Positions 25,001 to 37,741 of a DNA stretch of 64,000 bases are shown here, piece after piece. The translations under genes were made by a program, and so were the position numbers. The stretch spans positions 14,818,914 to 14,882,913 of the forward strand of contig NW_004624781.1 in the NCBI RefSeq assembly GCF_000247695.1, given 5' to 3'. A model generated the notes under the pieces. The model was not told the DNA's origin. It searched no databases and saw only the letters and a list, made by a program, of their open reading frames with translations. Source of the DNA: Heterocephalus glaber (Eukaryota > Chordata > Mammalia > Rodentia > Bathyergidae). Numbering within the stretch: position 1 is the first letter of the stretch; every line of letters begins with the position of its first letter.

Positions 25001-25496
25001 GGAAATACAGCCCATGTCTATATTAATAATTTTCTTTTCCTATCCCCAAGTAAGTACGTTTTCAAATGATTGGTTACTAAAAAGAAAAGTTGGGGTTTGG
25101 CTAAATTTTATGACATCCTTTGATCAAAAATAATACTTTATTATCCTTTGGGCTAATTTGTCCAAAAATAATTTTATTTTACCTACTTCAAATGTTCAAT
25201 GACAGGCTATATTTTTCCCACAAGCTGTAATTTCAAAATTTAAAATAAATCTAAATAAATTAGGTTATGATTTTAAATAGAAACTTTTTAAAATGTGAAG
25301 TGGAATAAAGTGTTCAACTAGTTATGATATTTATTTCCTGATGTCTTACTCTCATAATATTTTTTTAAAATCAACTATCATTTTACTAAGGTAAATAAAA
25401 AATACTGGTCAAAGGAATTACTCAGTTTTAGCCTAGAGATTTGACAGCTGGTTTTAAGATGTTGCTGTTATGGTTTTATTTATCTAAGCACTAAGG
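22043..25496. other. Repeat-free TCF12 intron, 3.4 kb
   Basis: I see no SINE, LINE or LTR in this AT-rich stretch next to the coding exons, against roughly one SINE per kb elsewhere. It contains the source copy of the 163-bp duplicate (24624-24786). Confidence 0.5.
24624..24786. repeat. Source copy of the 163-bp exact duplicate
   Basis: This stretch is continuous with ordinary AT-rich TCF12 intron on both sides, so it is probably the true location. Its identical twin is at 28127-28289 next to an N-gap. Confidence 0.95.
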
Positions 25497-25630
25497 CTTT
25501 TTTTGGGGGGGACAGGGTCTCACTACATGGTTCAAGCTGGCCATGAACTCACTATGTAGCCCAGGCTGGCTTCGAACTCGTGGATATCCTCCTGCCTCAG
25601 CCTCCCAAGTGCTGCAATCACAGACATGAT
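25497..25630 (-). mobile_element. B1 SINE (reverse)
   Basis: GACAGGGTCTCACTACATGG, CACTATGTAGCCCAGGCTGG, CTTCGAACTCGTGG and CCTCAGCCTCCCAAGTGCTG in reverse B1 order, with the quasi-dimer duplication visible. Confidence 0.92.
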
Positions 25631-25744
25631 TAAGGAATAAATTTAAACAGAAAATTACAGCTTTTAATGAACCTTGCTTCTGGAATGTTTATTTTTAAAT
25701 TACAAATTTAAAAGACTTTAGGAAAACAAAAAAAATGAGATAAA

Positions 25745-25922
25745 TTTTTTTGTCACTACTAGGGCTGGAACCCAGGGATGCTCTACCACTGAGCTACATT
25801 CCCAGCTTTTCATTTTTTATTTTGAGACAGGGTCCTGCCCAGGCTAGACTCCAACTTTCCATCCTCTTGCCTCAGCCTCCCTCAGTGCTGAGATCACAGG
25901 TGTACACCACCCCACCCAGCCT
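25745..25922 (-). mobile_element. B1-ID dimeric SINE (reverse)
   Basis: Reverse ID half (AGGGCTGGAACCCAGGGATG, CCACTGAGCTACATTCCCAG), then reverse B1 half (TTTTGAGACAGGGTCCTG, CCTCAGCCTCCCTCAGTGCT). Confidence 0.9.
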
Positions 25923-28289
<2,367 letters not shown>

Positions 28290-28389
28290 NNNNNNNNNNN
28301 NNNNNNNNNNNNNNNNNNNNNNNNNNNNNNNNNNNNNNNNNNNNNNNNNNNNNNNNNNNNNNNNNNNNNNNNNNNNNNNNNNNNNNNNN
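28290..28389. other. Assembly gap (100 N) inside the CpG island
   Basis: Exactly 100 N, the usual placeholder for a gap of unknown size. It is bordered on the left by a misplaced-looking AT-rich 163-bp copy and on the right by GC-rich island sequence. The true TCF12 upstream promoter or noncoding first exon may be missing here. Confidence 0.97.
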
Positions 28390-28736
28390 CCCGCGCCGGC
28401 CCCGCCGAACAATGCGCCCCCGCCTGCCGCCCGCGCCAACTCGGCCGGCCGGCGCCACAAAGGGGCGCGCAGTCGCACGGGCCACCGGCCCCGCCGCCGC
28501 GGATCCCGGCCCGCTCCGCACCAGCCTCCGGCGAAAGTTCCCTCGGGCCGCGCGCGGGCGGGCTCGGCGGCCGCCTTCCTCCGGGCGGGCTGCAGTCCCA
28601 CCACAGAACTTGTGGGTCTCCTCAGGCGGACATTTTTTTCGCTGAGGGGCCTCAGCACCGCGCTCCGTTCACCCCAGATCCCTCCGCGCCGACAGCGCTC
28701 GGTTAACCCCAGCGTGCCCGGCGCAGGGAGCGGGGA

Positions 28737-28787
28737 GCGGAGAGCGGAGGCGGGGAGAGGCGGGGAGAGGCGGGGAGGGGCGGGGCC
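28737..28787. repeat. GC-rich tandem repeat with Sp1-type GC box
   Basis: A short G-rich array of CGGGGAGAGG 10-mers (28751, 28761 and a variant at 28771) follows GGAGCGGGG-type units and ends in GGGGCGGGGCC, a classic Sp1/KLF-type GC box. Clustered G-runs on the plus strand could also form a G-quadruplex. Confidence 0.7.
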
Positions 28788-29193
28788 TGCGGCCGGGGAG
28801 GGGCCGGTGGGGCTCGCGGCCGCTTTCCTCCCGAAGCAGCCATCAGCGCCCCGGCCGCCCGGGCCTCGCGCGGTCTCGGAAGTGCCTTCAGCCAGTGCCT
28901 GCGTTCAGGGGGGCGGCCAGGGAGTCCTGTCCCACGGCCAGCGTGGCGGTGTGCACTTGTGACCAGAGAGGCTCCTCGAGAGGCAGCCGACCCGGTTCTC
29001 CCGGGGCGGCCCAGCGGCGGAGCCGGGCAAAACACACACCCAGCGACCCAATGCAGCAGCCAGCGCCTGAGGACAGCGGCGACGACCGAGCCTGGAGCAT
29101 GTACCTGGGGTCGCCGGGAGGGAAAGCCCGCCGCGAGCGCTGGAGCCGCCTCCCCGCTCCTTCGCTACCCTCCTGTCTTGGTAAAAGCCCCAA

Positions 29194-29210
29194 CCCCCCC
29201 CCCCCCCCCC
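29194..29210. repeat. C17 homopolymer
   Basis: Seventeen consecutive C at the distal edge of the CpG island. Runs like this are error-prone in sequencing and length-variable in populations. Confidence 0.9.
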
Positions 29211-29215
29211 GGATC

Positions 29216-30525
29216 CCATCCATGCCTGGCTTCCTCTGGAGAACGCGATTCCGTTCTCGATGAATGAGCAGAATTGCAGCCTGAAGACATCAGCATCGCC
29301 CCGCACCCTGCCACGGTTACGGGCTGCCATTTGGCTTGGCGCACTGTGGGCCTATGGCGCACTGTGGGCAGTTTGCTGGGGTCTTTGGGAAAGTTCTTTC
29401 CTGTTCTGAGAACTGCAGATCCCACCCCTGCTGTGTGCTCTGCCCTCAGCCTGGAGCAGCCACCTTCCACACACATGGCCTGGCCAGGAAAAGGAAACCA
29501 GGCGTCAAGAAGGTCTCTCCAGAGCTGATCTTTGGTGGGTTTTTTGAGTTTTAATTAAACTCCTCTGAATCCAGGTTACCTTCGTAGATTAAGCCAGCAG
29601 GGTTTTGATTTTCTGTACTTGGTAATCTAGAATGACCTAAACCAAGTGGCCCCAGTCACCTAACCTAACCTCCAGCAAAGACCCAGACATCGGTAGGAAG
29701 TCTGATTAGGTAACTTGTAAAGTCTAATTCTTTGGAAGAGTCCATGGCTCAGTGATAAAACTGAAGGGAAATCTTGGGGAAGGAAAAGACTATCTGAGGG
29801 ATTTATACTGTTTTCAAGAGAAAAGGCAATCCACTTTCTTCTTATACAAATGCTTCTGAGAAAGAAGCCCTTGGTCATGGGGTCTCCCACTTTCCTTTGG
29901 GGTACTGACTGGTGATGTTTTTCATATATGTTATGGCAGATATAGTTGTATTTTATACTTTGTGAGACTGAAACACATTTGTCTATACCATGCACCTAAC
30001 ATAATCCTAGAACCATGGTAAACTCAGGGAGCTGGGATTCAACAAATTGTTTGAAATTGGAATATAACATTTTTCATGCTGTAATGTAGGCTTTATGTAT
30101 GCCATTTTAAATAATGGAATATTATTCCCTGTATAAATTTCCTATAATACCCCTGATACATATGGGAGACAATATAAAAAATAGTTTAATATCAGTTGGA
30201 AACTCATTTCTAGGCCTTTTCTGACTTTGCCAGATAGAGCTAGAAGGCTTTATCAAAAACTATGAGAAAAACAACCAAGTAATACAAATTTGGTATTGAT
30301 AGTGTTTCTGTCATGTAGGTTAATATCAATTCAATATTGGAAAATATTTAATGAACATTTGTTACATGCAAGGCATGATACTAAATGTTTTTGGAGTAGA
30401 ACATGTAAAACCTGCCCTGCCCTCGATAAAGCTATAATCTGATAGATTTTAGTTCTGTCTGTTCACAGGAATTTGGTTCACATGGCTTCAGTCTCTACTT
30501 TTTAAGAACCTCCCACTCTGTTCCA
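29216..30525. other. Unassigned sequence beyond the CpG island
   Basis: A 15-bp direct repeat TGGCGCACTGTGGGC occurs at 29337 and 29355. A MIR/L2-like TGAACATTTGTTACATGCAA lies at about 30352. No coding exon recognised. Confidence 0.45.
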
Positions 30526-30581
30526 GCACACATGTACACACATGCACACACACACACACACACACACAGACACACACACAG
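30526..30581. repeat. (CA)n microsatellite, impure
   Basis: CA repeats interrupted by CATGTACACACATG and AGACAC. Confidence 0.92.
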
Positions 30582-31296
30582 TTATCATCATGATCAGGGA
30601 GATGGGTTCAGAGAAACATTTAGCCTCACAAGGAAAAGTAGCCACAGCAATGCGCTTTTTGTTTCTTTAGATTGACAACCCCTTCTTCGAAGACAAGTAT
30701 TCTAGAAAGCTTGGAGTAGAAAGAGTAGGAGAGAAGAGAGCTAATCGAGTTAGGCAGTAAAGGGTATAATAAGTCTCCATCTGAATGAAGTGACTAGCCT
30801 CCTAATGTGATCCTGGTAGCTCCAGCATTGATGGCTCATGGACTTTCTAGTATCTGCCCACCCCATAGAAGAGCAGCTGGATCCTTAGGACTAATGGGAA
30901 CAGTCGTAAGAAACAATGAATTTAATAAGTTATATCTTCATCTCAGGACACTTCCATCACTGATGAACTAAAAGCCAAGGTTTTCCACTTACTCATGAGC
31001 CAGACCCTACTAATCACTAACAGTGCATGCCCTGTTCTCTATCCCCAGATTGAATCTCCCAACTTTGTGGGATTTGAGATTTTGTCTTCTATTTCTCTAA
31101 ATGCTATTAAGTAAAATTGTTCTCTACCCTTTGCTGTATTATTTTAATCCCTTGTTCATATGAATGTTAACATTCAGAGTTGAGTTAAGTAACCCCTAAA
31201 AGTCCATCTTACACTCAATGTCTTTTACACCTTTAGAATTGCTTCTCTCACATTTCATCAAAACATACATTTAAATAAAAATCAAGACAGATTCAT
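30582..31296. other. Unassigned sequence
   Basis: No recognised feature. Confidence 0.4.
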
Positions 31297-31390
31297 GGGC
31301 CAGGGATTTAGCTCAGTGGTGTGGTGCCTACATGGAAAGTGCAAGGTCTCGAGTTCAATTCCCGGTACCAGAAAAAAAAAAAAAGAAAAA
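31297..31390 (+). mobile_element. ID SINE
   Basis: GGGCCAGGGATTTAGCTCAG, CTCGAGTTCAATTCCCGGTA CC and A-tail. A short deletion removes part of the CCGCCGCCTGCC segment. Confidence 0.9.
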
Positions 31391-31396
31391 ATCTTT

Positions 31397-31508
31397 AGCT
31401 AGGTGTGGTGGTGCATGCTTATAATCCTAGCACACAGGAGACTGAGGCACAAGATTGCCCCAAGTTCAGGGCCAACCTGAACTACATACTGAGACTCTGT
31501 CTCAAAAA
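31397..31508 (+). mobile_element. B1 SINE monomer
   Basis: AGCTAGGTGTGGTGGTGCAT, AGTTCAGGGCCAACCTGAAC, GAGACTCTGTCTCAAAA. Confidence 0.9.
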
Positions 31509-31523
31509 AAGACAAATTCAGGG

Positions 31524-31600
31524 GGCCGGGGATTTAGCTCCGTGGTTCCGCCGCCTGCTTCACAAGCGCAAGGACCGAGTTCGATCCCCGGTACCAAAAA
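31524..31600 (+). mobile_element. Young ID SINE in the tail of B1, with TSD
   Basis: GGCCGGGGATTTAGCTCCG, TTCCGCCGCCTGCTTCACA, GAGTTCGATCCCCGGTACC. A near-repeat of AAAGACA...TTCAG lies on both sides, so it inserted in the A-tail of the preceding B1. Confidence 0.93.
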
Positions 31601-31699
31601 AAATAAAAAATAAAAAAGACATTCAGAGGTCAGGAAAGGGAAAAAAACCTTTCAAACACACACTAAAATATACCAAAAGAGCCATAGATTTCAGTTTTT

Positions 31700-31905
31700 A
31701 AAAGCTCACTATAAGCTAGCATCATACCCGACACCTTGTAATCCCACCTAGTCAGGATGCTGAGGCAAGAGGATTGCAAGTTAAGAGACCAACCTGGGAA
31801 ATTTGGCAAGATACTGCCTCAACAATAAAAATAAAAAGAGCTGGGGATATAACTCAGTGGTAAAGCACCCCTGGGTTTGTTCCTCAATACCACTAAAAGC
31901 AAGGA
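31700..31905 (+). mobile_element. B1-ID dimeric SINE
   Basis: CTTGTAATCCCACCTAGTCA, CCAACCTGGGAAATTTGGCA, the linker AAAAATAAAAAG, then AGCTGGGGATATAACTCAGT and TGTTCCTCAATACCAC. Confidence 0.88.
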
Positions 31906-31907
31906 AG

Positions 31908-31952
31908 CAAAAGAAAGAGAGAAAGGGAGGGAGGGAAAGGAAGAAAGGAAAC
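31908..31952. repeat. Purine-rich (GAAA/GGGA) tract
   Basis: A degenerate purine microsatellite grown from the tail of the preceding dimeric SINE. Confidence 0.75.
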
Positions 31953-32034
31953 AGTACAGTTGACTGATCAGACAAAAAGTAAAATTTCCTATGTGCATTT
32001 TGGCACAGTGCTCAATAAACATTTGTCGAAAAGG

Positions 32035-32215
32035 AATTTTTAAATTTTTTCTATGGAAAATTTCAAGCAAAAAAGTAGGATAGTACTGAAAATATCTATG
32101 CACTTATTTTTAATAATTACGGGTTTTCCATTTATCTTTCCTCCTCCTTCCTACCCCCATATTAAGTTAAACACAATATATCACATAATTTCATAAGATG
32201 ATTTTTTTAAAGATT
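32035..32215 (-). mobile_element. Old L1 3' UTR fragment (reverse)
   Basis: GGAAAATTTCAAGCAAAAAA and GTAGGATAGTACTGAAAATA resemble the opening of the element at 37742. Confidence 0.5.
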
Positions 32216-32320
32216 TTAAAAGCATGGAATACAAGAGAGGAGACAAGGCCAACTAAATTTGGAAAGACTAGAAACAGATGGTTGCATGATAAAAGACAAG
32301 ACTAATAAAACTACATCCTG

Positions 32321-32492
32321 CTGGGTGTGGAGGCCCAGGCCTATAATCCCAGCTACTTGGGAAGATGAAGTGGGAGGACTACAAGTTCAAGACCAGTCTG
32401 GACAACTTAGCAAGACCCTGTCTGAAAAACATAAAAAGGGCATAGGATGTAGCTCAGTGCTCCCTGGGTTCGATCCCCAGTACTACAAAAAA
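32321..32492 (+). mobile_element. B1-ID dimeric SINE
   Basis: GCTGGGTGTGGAGGCCCAGG, CAAGACCAGTCTGGACAACT, a short linker, then GGATGTAGCTCAGTG and GGTTCGATCCCCAGTAC. Confidence 0.92.
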
Positions 32493-32647
32493 ACAAAGAC
32501 CAACTTGACACCGAAGGCACCGATGAGGGAAATCGGTGACCAAACCCCTAAGCTCTGTAGAATCACCAAAAGACGCACAACTAGCCAACTCCAGGTGTCT
32601 CTTTAAGGTAAGGTTGGTTGTGGCAAGTCTGTATAAGAGGCAGCCAG

Positions 32648-32780
32648 GGAGCCAGGCATGGTGGCACATGTCTGTAAGTCCAGCACTCAGGAGGCTGAGG
32701 TGAGAGGATCACTTCAAGTTCAAAGTCAGCCTGGGCTACATAGTTGAAGGCCAGCCATGCACAAGGCTCTGTTCAAGCTC
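32648..32780 (+). mobile_element. B1 SINE monomer
   Basis: GAGCCAGGCATGGTGGCACA, GGAGGCTGAGGTGAGAGGAT, CAGCCTGGGCTACATAG. The second quasi-dimer module is diverged. Confidence 0.88.
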
Positions 32781-34259
32781 CAGCCTCAAAATTGCAAAGA
32801 CACAGCCAGATCTCCAGATCCCCTTCCCTACTACATGTAATCAAGCAAATACCTCTCTCCTACCCAAGTAAAAAACTGTATCCTCTGCAAAAAGTGAAGG
32901 AAAAGGTCCCCAGAGGTGAGGTATTAGGTCAGTATCTCCATGTGGGTTGCTGAGCTCCCACCACCAACTTGGCTCCCAGAATCCTGCAGCCAGGCTATGC
33001 CTGTTCACGAGATTAGAAAAGCCTTCTCCAAGGAAGATGGTCAGCCACAAAGACCTGAAGGTGCTGAAATGGGAGGCTCCCCAGCATAAGCCCAAACAGA
33101 TCACTGTACAGAGAACTTTACAGCTCACAAACCTCTACCTATTCATCCAGTTTTCCATCAATATTTTGTGGCCCATTCTTAACTATGAGGAGATACCCAA
33201 GGGTTACCAGACACTTGAGGGCAGCCTCTATCAGGGGAGAAACTAAAACAAGTGACAAAAAGCGAGTTGGTGGAAGCAGACTAAAAAGGAAAGAAAATGA
33301 TGGATGGACAGATGGTTGGATGGATGGATGGATAACCTTCGCGAGAGAATTCCAATCATGAAACAAAAGTAGGCAGGAAAATGTATTTTAAATTTAAAAA
33401 AAGCCCCAGTACCACCAAAAAAAAAGAAGAAGAAGAAGAAAAGGGAGTATCAGAGTACAATAAGGAATGTAGAGTTGAAAACAGGAGCCAGAGTATATAA
33501 TGGGGGTGGTTGGAGTATTGGAAGAGAAATTTAAGGACATCTAGAAAGAAGAACAAAAAGAGGACAAGTGTAGAAGGTTCAAAATCTAAGAGCTCAAAAA
33601 AAAGAGAGAGAGAGAGATGGAGGTCAGGGATGGGAGTAGAGAAAGAAAAGAGAAAAAAGCCATCAATAAAATAATCTAAGAAAAAATCCCAGAACTAAAG
33701 TACATTAGTTACCAAATTGAACAGGATCATCAAATATCTACTACACTGTTTAAAAATAGATCTACACAAACACATGTGATCAAGAAATCTGACAGAGAAA
33801 AGACCTTCCAGCTCCCAGAGAGAACACAAAAGAGGACAAATGCAAAAGACTACATATCAGAGAGGACACCAGTAGCATCCCTATGGCCTGGAAATGAATT
33901 AGAAACAGAGACTCTGGGTTCCATTCTAGATGGTTCCAGTGCACAGGCTCCACTCAGAATCTCTGAGGATAATGAAGTTGAACATGAATCAGACTGCCAG
34001 GGTATATTTACCTTAAGTAGATGAAGACCAATAGAGAAAGGGTTTACCAAGATACTGCAATGCTGAAAGGGATATAATGTGTGTAAATTAACCATTTCCA
34101 AATGCTTGCTAAAGTAATTTATTGCTAGTAAAAAGCCTAGAAAAAGAACTTTAAGTTCCACTCTTATAATAACTCTGGCAGATATTATAAATCTTTTCTT
34201 ACCAGTCATTAGCATGTTGGGACAAACAGTCTAGTATAGTCAAACTTATTATTCATTTC
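32781..34259. other. Unassigned sequence with simple repeats
   Basis: Contains (GGAT)n at about 33298-33332, an ID 3' remnant AAGCCCCAGTACCACC at about 33401, (GAA)n at 33425-33440 and a GA tract at 33603-33617. A 99-codon frame at 32947-33246 (MLSSHHQLGSQNPAARL at its start) is unassigned and overlaps an equally long reverse frame. Confidence 0.5.
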
Positions 34260-34418
34260 ATTTTTTTTTTTTTTTTGAGACAGGTTTTAGCCATGTAGTT
34301 TAGTCTGGACTTGAACTCACAGTGTAGCCCAGGCTGGCTTCTAACTCACAGCAATCCTCCTGCCTCAGACTTCTGAGTGCTGAAATTATAGGAGTATACT
34401 ACCACACTGGACTTGTCT
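34260..34418 (-). mobile_element. B1 SINE (reverse)
   Basis: T16, GAGACAGG, TGTAGCCCAGGCTGGCTTCT, ATCCTCCTGCCTCAGACTTC in reverse B1 order. Confidence 0.9.
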
Positions 34419-36197
34419 ATTTTAACACTCACAAAAAGTCAGAAGGATACGTGGTCAGTAATCTCAAGTTCTTGGCCCAATTTCTCTCAACTTCAAGGGT
34501 AAAAGCTATACTTTCTTTTTCTTATTAATAACCATATCTTTCCTTTAATACCAGTAATCCCTCAGTAATTGTTTTTAAGTTAAATAAGATATTGTATTTT
34601 CAGTGAATGTTATTTTGTCTTGGAGTTCTTCCCCCTGGAGGATTTGATAAAATGAATTGATTGACTTGGATTAGATGATTTAAATCATCCTTAATTACCA
34701 CACTTCTATCTGAAAGGAGTGAGGAAACAATTGTTCTTGTATGCTAGAGAAATATTTTACTTTGGAACCATCTGTTGAATTTCTAATTTCATCGCACCAG
34801 CATTTTTATGCAATTACACATTAAATTTCAGTGATTGGCACATTCTTCTCTAAATCCAAAATATCTTACTGTATTTTTTTCTAGTTCATATGCATTATAA
34901 GCCCACAGGATTTTTTGTGTGTGTATGGTTTCCAATCTTTAAACCTTAAGCTTTCAAGCCATATACAGCAGTATGCTTAAAGAATGCTGCTGAACAATTT
35001 AAACATCTTTTACGTTGAGAGGGACCAGCTTCCTCTGGAATTGGGAATGAAAACTGTAGGAAATACTAGATGAGATTGGCCTATTATTCCCAGGCCTTTC
35101 ACTATCCTCTTCCATGGTGTCTCTATTAGCCTAATGTGTTCCATCTTGACATTTTATAAAGTACTCAACATTTTATAAAATATGCTTGATGATTGTAACT
35201 AAAAGTGGCAAAGATCTATTCTTTCTAAGTCTGTGAGGTTGCATTTAGCCTTTAAATATGACTTGAAGTAGAATTAAAGAAAGCGAAAATGAAAGCATTA
35301 ATAATCATCCAGAATGTACTTTCATTTCCTTCAGTAATATTTTTATTTAAACAATCAATTTAGTATTTTATTCCCCCTTTTAGCTGAATAATACAGTTAT
35401 CTTAGAAACATAGCACCATCATTCACTGTTGAATCAAAAGTGCTCTAATTCGTTTTTCCAATGAACTCTGAAACAACAGAAGCATTAATCTATAAGGGAA
35501 AAAACCTCTGAAACTGGGTTCTCCCAAAGTGCTCCTGTATTGACTTGTGGAACTGTCAGTCACACTTGAATGGCGTTCGCAATGCTAATGAGAAATCAAA
35601 ATCATAGACTTACCCCCAAAGGAATGGTTAACTCCTCACAGAGAAGCAGGGGTCTCTTTGCCACAGATCAGTCTTCTATTCCTGACCATCTCAAAAGACA
35701 TTGGTCCCAGAAGGACAGAGCACAAGAGTGTGGCCAGCCTATCAATTACATGATCTTATTGTTTTTTGCTCAGCTGTAGAGCTGAGCTGATTTATAGATA
35801 GGTGAATGTAGAGAACTTAAGGACAAGAACTATTTGCAACATTAAGATGATTATCAGAAACTACTAGGTAAGACAAGATGCTGGAGGTGAAAGAGAAGAC
35901 ACTGCTCTGCATTTCAAAGATGTCTGTGTAATGTGCTTAAAACCCAATGCTTACACTCCATATGTTTAAATGGATCCATGATTTTGTTTATTCTGTAATT
36001 AAATAAAAACAAAGATTTAGATACAGTAAACAGTTCAACAGATTCACATTTTAAGATGAAGTATGTAACAGAATATTCATAAAAAGGACTTAAAATACCT
36101 ACCTACTATGTATATCTATCTAAGACATGCAAGTAAAAATGAATCTCATGTTACAACTGTCAAATGACCATGTATATTTTTAGAAACATAACTATGG
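34419..36197. other. Unassigned AT-rich sequence
   Basis: No recognised repeat. A 69-codon frame at 35570-35779 has no domain signal. Confidence 0.45.
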
Positions 36198-36285
36198 GGC
36201 TGGAGTAAAGTTCAGTAGTAGAGCGCTTGCCTAGCATACATGAAGCCCTGAGTTTGGTCCCCAGCAGTGCAAAACACAAAAAAAA
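36198..36285 (+). mobile_element. Classic-type ID SINE
   Basis: GGGCTGGAGTAAAGTTCAG, TAGAGCGCTTGCCTAGCATA, CCCTGAGTTTGGTCCCCAGC. This is the older rodent ID type, without CCGCCGCCTGCC. Confidence 0.88.
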
Positions 36286-36603
36286 TTTTGTAAATATGTA
36301 AAAAACATAAAAGTCAATGTTGGTGGATATCCAGGCATAGGCACACACAAACACAATATAAGTTAGGTATTAGGAAATTAATTATCAATGAAAAACAACT
36401 TACCATTATATGCCAAGAGCTTTCTAAATGACCTATTGATTCCATTTATTAGAATTTTCCACTTACAGAAAAAGAGGGGGAAAATTATGTGTAAAGGAAA
36501 ACATTATAAAATTTTTTTAAAAATAGACTTTCAGTGAAAAGGAAATGATAGCACATTATGCTGTCTAGAGAATTTTCAAACCATGATATTTTAAAAATGA
36601 AAT

Positions 36604-36728
36604 TTATGGCTGGGCACAGTGGCACATGCTTGTAATCCTAGCTACTTGGAAGGCCAAGGTAGAAAAAGATTTTGAGTTTGATGCCAATGTGGGCAATTTA
36701 ATGAGAACTGTATCAAAAAAAAAAAAAG
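36604..36728 (+). mobile_element. B1-type SINE (left half)
   Basis: TGGCTGGGCACAGTGGCACA, TTGTAATCCTAGCTACTTGG, TGTGGGCAATTTAATGAGAA. It ends in an A-tail without an ID half. Confidence 0.85.
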
Positions 36729-36812
36729 GAATTTTTCTTAAAATTGGAAAAGATATATCAAACTAAATAGAAAATAAAGAAGGTAGGCTATGAAATTATC
36801 AAAAGATAATCT

Positions 36813-36895
36813 CAGGCCGGGGCTTTAGCTCAGTGGTACTACGACTACCTTGCAAGTACAAGGTCCTGAGTTCGATCCTTGGTACCAAAAAAAAA
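36813..36895 (+). mobile_element. Young ID SINE with TSD
   Basis: GGCCGGGGCTTTAGCTCAGT, GAGTTCGATCCTTGGTACC. AAAAGATAATCTC occurs immediately before and after. Confidence 0.93.
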
Positions 36896-37034
36896 AGATA
36901 ATCTCTTTCTGAACTTATACTTCCTTACATCTGATAGTAAAATCCATGTAGTATTTTTAAAAATTCTTGCCCTAAGTAGTGTATAATTTTGTTTGTTCAG
37001 AGTAAATTAACATTTTTTTTTAGTTTAATATATA

Positions 37035-37245
37035 TTGGATTGGGGAATGAGGGGTATAGGGCATCGAACTGAAGTCTTCACATTGAGCTATATACTCAAG
37101 CCTTTAAAAAAATTTTTTTAAATTTTGAAACAGTCTCACTAAGTAAGTCTGAGTTAGTTACCCAGGCTAGCATGAAATTTGTGATCCTCCTGCCTCAGCC
37201 TCCAGAGTGCTGGGATCGCACACGTACCACATCCACCTGTTTATT
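37035..37245 (-). mobile_element. B1-ID dimeric SINE (reverse, diverged)
   Basis: Reverse ID half (GGGCATCGAACTGAAG, TTGAGCTATATACTCAAGCC), then reverse B1 half (TTTTGAAACAGTCTCACTAA, TCCTGCCTCAGCCTCCAGAG). Confidence 0.8.
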
Positions 37246-37440
37246 GGATTTTTGAATCCTAAAAGTGATATAACTTTATATTAAAATTGAAAAATACAGA
37301 AATGTAAAAACAAAAGTCTCATAGTTCCATTGCATAAAGTCTCATATAATTCCACAACAACTTTTGGTGGTTTAGAGACTTTTCCTCATGTCTTCATTAT
37401 TTAGCACTGTTAATTTAAAGAGTTGAAAACAATTGAGTCT

Positions 37441-37526
37441 TTTTTTTTTTTGGTACCGGGGATCGAACTCAGGGCCTTGCGCTTGCGCAGCAGGAGGAGA
37501 AACCACTGAGCTAAATCCCCAGCCGC
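37441..37526 (-). mobile_element. Young ID SINE (reverse) with TSD
   Basis: T-run, GGTACCGGGGATCGAACTCA, AACCACTGAGCTAAATCCCC AGCC. AACAATTGAGTCT at 37428-37440 recurs at 37527-37539. Confidence 0.94.
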
Positions 37527-37741
37527 AACAATTGAGTCTTAAAATCTAATTTTAATAATTGTTTCTTAACTTTTCACTAGAGGAAAAATTAGGAATGAAA
37601 AAGAAAGTATGTTTCATTTCTAATCTCATCAAAAATATTATCATAAAAGGACTTCAGTTTCCTCTCCTTTCTAATGTATATGTATGTGCATACACATATA
37701 TGTACATATATACATAACAAACTTAAAATAGAGATCATATT

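Larger units (their letters stand above)
28390..29215. promoter_or_regulatory. CpG island, distal half (possible divergent promoter)
   Basis: This is the continuation of the CpG island beyond the 100-N gap, with a GC box (GGGGCGGGGCC at 28777-28787) and purine-rich GC tandem repeats just before it. In human, ZNF280D begins head-to-head with TCF12, so this half may hold a plus-strand noncoding first exon. A donor-like CTTG/GTAAAAG occurs at 29180-29181, but no ZNF280D coding sequence is seen. The divergent-promoter role is inferred from synteny and not shown by the sequence. Confidence 0.6.
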
